From positions 4,314,605 to 4,378,604 of the forward strand of contig CM022673.1 of assembly GCA_012295275.1 (NCBI GenBank): a DNA stretch of 64,000 nt, read 5' to 3'. Origin of the DNA: Chrysomallon squamiferum (Eukaryota; Mollusca; Gastropoda; Neomphalida; Peltospiridae). Below the pieces are notes generated by a model. It ran no database searches and was not told where the DNA came from. It worked only from the letters and a program-made list of their open reading frames with translations. The position numbers were made by a program, and so were the translations under genes. Shown here piece after piece: positions 50,108 through 64,000 of this stretch. How positions within the stretch are numbered: position 1 is the stretch's first letter; each line of letters starts with the position of its first letter.

Positions 50108-52079
50108 ATCTGACCCTTTTGTTTATCCTGAAGAAGTATCGTCCATCTCAGTGTGAACTCTGTCAGCGTACTGTGACATGATGTCACATTTTGGTGGAGC
50201 GATCATCTTAAGTAGATTCGGAAAGATATATCTGCTCAGATAAATGTGATTAAATCATTTCGATTCCATCCTGAACTTGTTTTAGAAAATTTGAGAGTCC
50301 TATGTACGTTCTCCGTCCTATTAGCACCAAGGTGTCTTTTGTATGTATATATATATATATATATACCTTCCTGAGGATAGGAAAATTCGTGACACAGTTG
50401 GGTTTTTTTTGGTAATTCAGCACTGTGAGAATGTGATGTTACAATTACAGCAATGTAGAGCTAATGTTCATGTGATTTTGAAGAAATAAAAATTAAAACA
50501 CAAACTTACAGGGTAGATTTAAACTAATGAGTTACATTATTTTCTGTTATTTTAAAACTGAAGTCAATATTGTTTTGACAAACCAAGCGTCGGAAATATT
50601 ACTGCTAGTAGAAGTAGCAGTTCTTCATTGATTACTATTGCTGTTACTCCTGCTCCTAATTATTATTATTATTATTATCATCATCATCATCCACTGTTGT
50701 TATTGGCAGTTACTAAAAACTAGTACTCGTTACCATCTTGTGATACACAAAAACATATATAAATTAAACTATATATTATACATGTGAACTGTGGGAACTT
50801 AATAAAAACTCTTTGTACTATTTTGTTGTAAGAGCGAAAAATAACACCACACGTAATATGATTTGAATTATGCAAAGACCATGGGAAATGTATTAAAACG
50901 TCTGTATAAATGAATACAGCTGAAAATAGAATGTATTGCGTATCGTATTCTGGTTATGGATTTTGCTTCAAGAGGCATATAGTTTGGTGATCAAAGTTTT
51001 CGAAAGAGGAGCGAAGGATCGCAGAAGTCACTGTCCCCAGGGCCTGTGAGAGGAGGGTCCAGTCGGTACTTTGTTCCGTGGCCCATGAGCCAAGAAGGAC
51101 CCCACAGCAACCATGCAACATCCACCCACCCCCTGTCTTGGGGGAGAGAGAGAGAGAGAGAGAGATGGTGAAAAGAAAATTATTATGAAAAAAACCACAG
51201 AAAAACTGTACATATAATACATATATTTAAAATAATAGCTTTTTCTGCTTTAGTTTCTACATGTGCACACTTAAGTATGTACGTACATACAAACACATAC
51301 CGATAAACATAAATACTACGTTTTCAAAAAGGTAGTTATAACTCTTAAAACAAATATACAGTTTTTCAGTTATATTATTTTATTTATTGCATTAATTAAT
51401 TATAATCCAAAAAAAAAAAAAAAAGAAAGGAAAGAAAAAAACGTATCATAGTATTTTCACAGCTGTGCAATAAATTTCAAAGCGTTATATAAACCACATC
51501 CTATGTTTTTGTTTATAATTAATATGTTTAATAAGTGTGATGCTTTCTTTTGTACGTTCTTTTTTACCGTTTTACCGTTAACATATTTGAACCGTAAATA
51601 AATTACCATGAAATATTAGTTGTTTGATACTGTTTAACTGGAGCAAGCAACATATTATTTAATTAAATCAAATCAAATTTAATGAAGGTGCTGTAAGGCA
51701 ATTTATCTCGAGAAGAAATAACTTTTCAAATTTTATTTTTTTATTTATTTATTTATTTATTTTTTTACAAAATGGCAAGAAGGAAAAAAAAGGAAAAAAA
51801 ACAAAAGGATATGGCTTTTTATTTAAAATTATATAATTTCTTATAAACAATCATACTGTGATTACAAGTCGATAAAAAAAAAAAAAAATAAATAGATAAA
51901 CAAACAAACAAATAAATAAAGGAAGGAAGGAAGGGAGGAAAAAAAGAAAGAAAGAAAAAGTTTCTTCAAATAAGCATTAACAAAAGTTGCAGCTGCAAGA
52001 CATCACCAACGTTTCGAATAAAAAAACAACATAACAACAACAACAACAAATTACGTCATCCATCAGAGAGCAACGTAAA
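50108..52079. other. Intergenic stretch with a small GC-rich island
   Basis: No supported gene. A perfect short palindrome, TGTGACATGATGTCACA, lies at about 50170-50186. A GC-rich patch at about 51015-51145 (GTCCCCAGGGCCTGTGAGAG, then CCACCCACCCCCTGTC) ends in a short GA run and differs sharply from its surroundings. It may be a fragment of a repeat, but I do not recognise it. Confidence 0.4.
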
Positions 52080-52271
52080 TTGCATACAATGGCTGACGAG
52101 GACAAAAGGAAAAGAAGGAAAATGCATAAAAGTGATCAAGTCTATTATGGGTCATTTCGTATTGACTGTAGCAGCTCATTTGGCCAATTACGGCCCATTC
52201 ATTTCCCTGTTAGTAAAAAAGCTATGCTTTATTATATATTGATTTCTTTATTGTTCTTCCCTGCCTGGTAA
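52080..52271 (+). CDS. Small unrecognised reading frame with a basic N-terminus
   Basis: A 63-codon frame starts in a good context (ACAATGG) with MADEDKRKRRKMHKSDQVYY and ends in a hydrophobic stretch before TAG/TAA-type termination. The start looks gene-like, but the second half is not, so it could be a first exon that should be spliced after the basic stretch, or chance. No family is recognised. Confidence 0.2.
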   Translation: MHTMADEDKRKRRKMHKSDQVYYGSFRIDCSSSFGQLRPIHFPVSKKAMLYYILISLLFFPAW

Positions 52272-52689
52272 CTTTGATACCCTTGTTAGCTCGGGTCGAC
52301 CACAATCATACCAAACAGGAATCTGTCGAGACACAGTGTGTTTGAACATTTAAAAACAAAAAATATATATTATTTACACGTATGGTGTGAAATACGTTTA
52401 GGGGTAGCTGATAGAATTAATTGGTTGACGGCTAATCAAATATGATAGATACAATATTTCGAAATTGTTAAAAATTATTTAAACTGTACTTCTACGTGAT
52501 GTTCAGTAAACTAAATGTGTGAACTATGATGCTGTATTAGTGTTCGTTAAATTGGGGGTAAAAAGGTTATATTAAACTTGGGCACGTTAAAATAGTGTAT
52601 CATCGGGTTCGAGACACTTGAATTAAATTCGATTAAATTCTGTTAAAATAAAGTAAACAAGATGTGTTGAACGTCGACTACATCCACTG

Positions 52690-53606
52690 TGTTAAATTTA
52701 CGTATGCGGGGGGTAAACGTTGTCCCCTTCCCTTTCTGTCTTCACTGACGCCGTGTCTCTCACCAAGTTTGTCTTCGTTCTGTAATCGCTGCTATACACT
52801 TGACTGAAGCTTTAACGGGACTTGCCTGCATTGTTAGCCGATCAGCCGCCGACACAATCACCGTGTGCAACTCCGGGATAAGCGGGTTAGTAAGGTAATA
52901 TGGTTAAATACTTCGGAGCACCAGTCTATTAAACGTTTTTCACAGAACCATTCCGCCGCGCTTTGTCGGCGGCTTCGTCACGTGACCCTACTGGGTGACG
53001 TTAATAGCGGAATTAACTCGCTTTTAATTGCACGGGTTACGGGATTGCTTGTTCCAGGTTCGAGCGATTTTTTGATTAGTGAAGAAAAATGTCAGAACTT
53101 TAGTGGGAGGTTTTTTTTATTATTTACTTTTTTTTGTTTCTTTCAATAATTTAAAACGATCGCGTTTCTTGGAGTGATGCTGCTGGTTACCTTTGCCTTA
53201 CCACTTTGAAACACGGACATCAGGAGCAATCTGTAACGGACAAAATCTTGAAAACTTGAAATAACTGGTTAGTTTTTAAATGTGTCTGGATTTAAAAGCA
53301 ACCAACAGTTCTAAAAATAAAACCACAAAAAAAACCACCCAGTGATAAACTTGTATGATTTTACTCCATCAGAATTACCAAGTCATGACGACAAACTGTT
53401 AACTTTTGAAACAGTATCTATTACTGTCGCTCTATAGTGTGTTTAATTATCTACAACAGTTGCAAGGGATTTCAAAAACTGTTTGTAATATTTATGGCAA
53501 GCAAAACGAGAAGATAGGATACGTTGATGATGAAACTTTAGTTCAGACATTGTTACACAGAGAAGAGTAAAATTATTTCACTTGTAAATAAAATACTTGA
53601 AGCACG
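52690..53606 (+). promoter_or_regulatory. CpG-containing leader/promoter region of the NWD gene
   Basis: Base composition is distinctly richer in GC and CpG than the surroundings, especially 52840-53070. It includes an E-box TCACGTGACC at about 52978-52987 and the inverted repeat GCCGCGCTTTGTCGGCGGC at about 52955-52973. The NWD ATG follows at 53607. Promoter function is inferred from position and composition only. Confidence 0.45.
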
Positions 53607-62058
<8,452 letters not shown>

Positions 62059-62571
62059 GTTTGTTCAACTCAACACGCACACATAAACACACACATATAC
62101 ACATATATCCACAGACAAACGCGCTCACGCATATATATATATACACACACGTAAAACGCATAATAACGTAGGCTGGCTATACGTATCTTAAAAGAGCTAA
62201 AACTCACACCAGCCGAGGCTATGCATCCAGTTGTAAGTTCTCTGCGATAAACGTGAGAAATCTACGAACTGACGTAAGTGCCAGCAAGCACTTGATTAGC
62301 AATCGTCATAATGGAAAGAATGTTTAACTACATTTTTTTACATATATTGTTGACTGTACGGTGATATTTTGTCGTACAAAAGGTTAGGGATTCACAGATA
62401 ACGAGAGGTGAAACCTGCTGCCGTCACAACAAAAAGTTTGTTTTATTAGAGCCTTCCCATAGATCGAAAAACATATAACACGGCCCTCACAAAGCAGTAG
62501 GGATACCTTGGCTGAAACAGGGAATAAAAGACCGATAAAAAAATTAAATAAAATACAACAACTATAATAAT

Positions 62572-62623
<52 letters not shown>

Positions 62624-63151
62624 GCAGCAGCAACAACAACAACAACAATAATCATAATAATAATAATATAGATAATAACAATAATGATGATAATAATATC
62701 TTTCCTGAAAAGCATAAGATAACTGTTACCTCTGTTTTCCCAAAAGTACAATACTTTGAAAAGCTTGATAGACAGATTTAAATAAAAGAAACAGACAAAA
62801 AAAAAAAAAAAAAAAACACATAAAGAAAACAAAAGATGAGTTTATAGTTAAGCACAACGTTAATCAAGTAATCCGCACATCTCCGATGTTTTTTTCTAGA
62901 TGATAAGGCGCCATAGGGGCTGGAACGGTAAAACACGTGAACTCGCGGGGAAACGGGGTCAGCTTGCCGACTCATCAACAACGTTATCGCGTTGTGTAAA
63001 CACGACGCTAGTCTCCTTACGACAAGCTCCGTAATTTGTACAAGCGTCCACAGATAAGACAATGCAAGAATCCGGTTACACCCACCCCCCGCCGAGATGA
63101 TTAAATGATTATAGACAGAAAACTATTTTCCTGGAAAAAAAAAAAAAAAAA

Positions 63152-63184
<33 letters not shown>

Positions 63185-64000
63185 TTAAAAAATTAAAAAA
63201 AAATAAAGGTAAAGAGGAAAATAGGATGGGCAAAAAAAAACCCTTGAAACGAACAAAACAACATGGAGGAATTAATATATATATATATATATATAAACGT
63301 GTGAAAAACAAAAAAAAAGGATGTAAAAAAAAAAACATTAAGGAAAACAAAGTCAAAAACTAAAGGTAAAGAAGAAAATAGGATGGCTAAAAAGACCTTG
63401 AAACGAACAAAATAAAATGGAGAAAAATAGAAAAAAAGAAGAAGAAAAAGCGCAAATGAAAACAAAGAATGTGAAAGAAAATATTAACAAAATACAAAAA
63501 TTTAAAAAGCGCAGACGTGAACAGCGGTCATAAGCGTATACAGGGAGCGGTTCGTTTTTCTTTTGTTTATGACAAAAATAAATTTATGTTAAACGTTCTG
63601 TTAAAGGCTCTCCCTATCAGAAAAGCTATATCTGCCCCATGCAATAAAAAAACACCAAAGCGTCGCAATTATATTATTAGTAGTAATATTGTCATTGTTG
63701 TTGTTGTTGTTGCTGCTGTTGTTATTATTATTGTTATTGTTATTGGTATTATTTTTATTATTATCAGAAGCAGCGGCATTATTACTATTCTTCTTCTTCT
63801 TGTTGTTCTATTATTATTATTATTATTATGATTATTATTATTATTATGATTATTACTATATTATCTATAAAAAAAAAAAATAAGAGAAAAAAAATACAAA
63901 TTTATTATCACAGTTTTTTCTCCTATTTGCAAGTCTGCTGCAATTGAATGATGTCTGTGGCAAGAACCACATTCTAAAATTTACGATTTAGTTACTTTGA
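62059..64000 (+). other. Partial NWD intron 2 to window end; no exon seen
   Basis: No acceptor followed by the expected VVDMRWGV-type coding sequence is visible. Contents: CA/TA runs near 62080-62150, a CAA array at about 62571-62645 with CAG interruptions, A-rich tracts at 62798-62816 and 63134-63152, AAT units, and TTG/TTA arrays near 63690-63850. A CpG-containing patch at about 62900-63060 has no recognised gene. Confidence 0.5.
62571..62645 (+). repeat. (CAA)n array with CAG interruptions
   Basis: About 25 CAA-type units with a central CAGCAGCAG. Intronic; minus-strand V-rich frame is an artefact. Confidence 0.9.

Noticed and set aside
49446-50187. Reading frames on both strands over the 41-bp minisatellite
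   Set aside because: A 41-base period shifts frame every unit; the apparent protein repeats are by-products of the DNA repeat.
53040-53075. A GGTTCGAG box suggesting a tRNA B box
   Set aside because: No cloverleaf or A box could be folded around it.

Overview
This is a eukaryotic nuclear window. Its genes are split by GT-AG introns, the DNA is very AT-rich, microsatellites are dense and transposon fossils are present. The protein set (CCDC177, SARNP, an ASB protein, a GT92 glycosyltransferase, a COSMC/C1GALT1-like protein, a NACHT-WD protein and a TNFR/ZU5 receptor) is that of a bilaterian invertebrate. I favour a lophotrochozoan, probably a mollusc; that is inference from gene style, not from a marker.

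Layout, left to right. At 1-1.2 kb there may be the tail of an unrecognised + strand gene. At 2.1-3.7 kb on the - strand, a 67-residue LYR-motif protein resembling the MIEF1 microprotein lies 229 bases upstream of an intronless ankyrin/SOCS-box protein, possibly on one transcript. Back to back with them, a 17-exon CCDC177 homologue (719 aa as I join it) runs from 4.9 to 13.3 kb. From 16.0 to 23.2 kb is a 10-exon receptor of about 859 aa: signal peptide, TNFR-type cysteine-rich domain, one transmembrane helix, then an UNC5/PIDD-like ZU5-UPA region with an HFS self-cleavage-type motif and a death-like C-terminus. From 25.5 to 28.0 kb is a 3-exon COSMC/C1GALT1-like type II membrane protein that lacks the galactosyltransferase DxD motif. 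From 31.8 to 33.3 kb on the - strand is an intronless GT92 (DUF23) glycosyltransferase. From 35.9 to 44.7 kb is a 10-exon SARNP gene (238 aa) with a dead Tc1/mariner transposon in its first intron. From 44.7 to 53.6 kb is a gene-poor, repeat-rich stretch holding a 41-bp minisatellite and a long GA array. At 53.6 kb begins a NACHT/WD-type (NWD) gene. Only its first two coding exons (53.6 and 62.0 kb) fall in the window, and the remaining sequence to 64 kb is read as its intron.

The genes do not form a pathway. Two (COSMC/C1GALT1-like and GT92) act in Golgi glycosylation, and two (the TNFR-ZU5 receptor and the NWD protein) belong to families used in cell-death or innate signalling. The best candidate for something undescribed is the TNFR-ZU5-UPA-death-like receptor. 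Next come the LYR microprotein/ASB pair and a pair of MITE copies, one of which looks heavily CpG-decayed.

All gene models come from reading splice sites and reading frames by eye. I had no transcript data and ran no database search.
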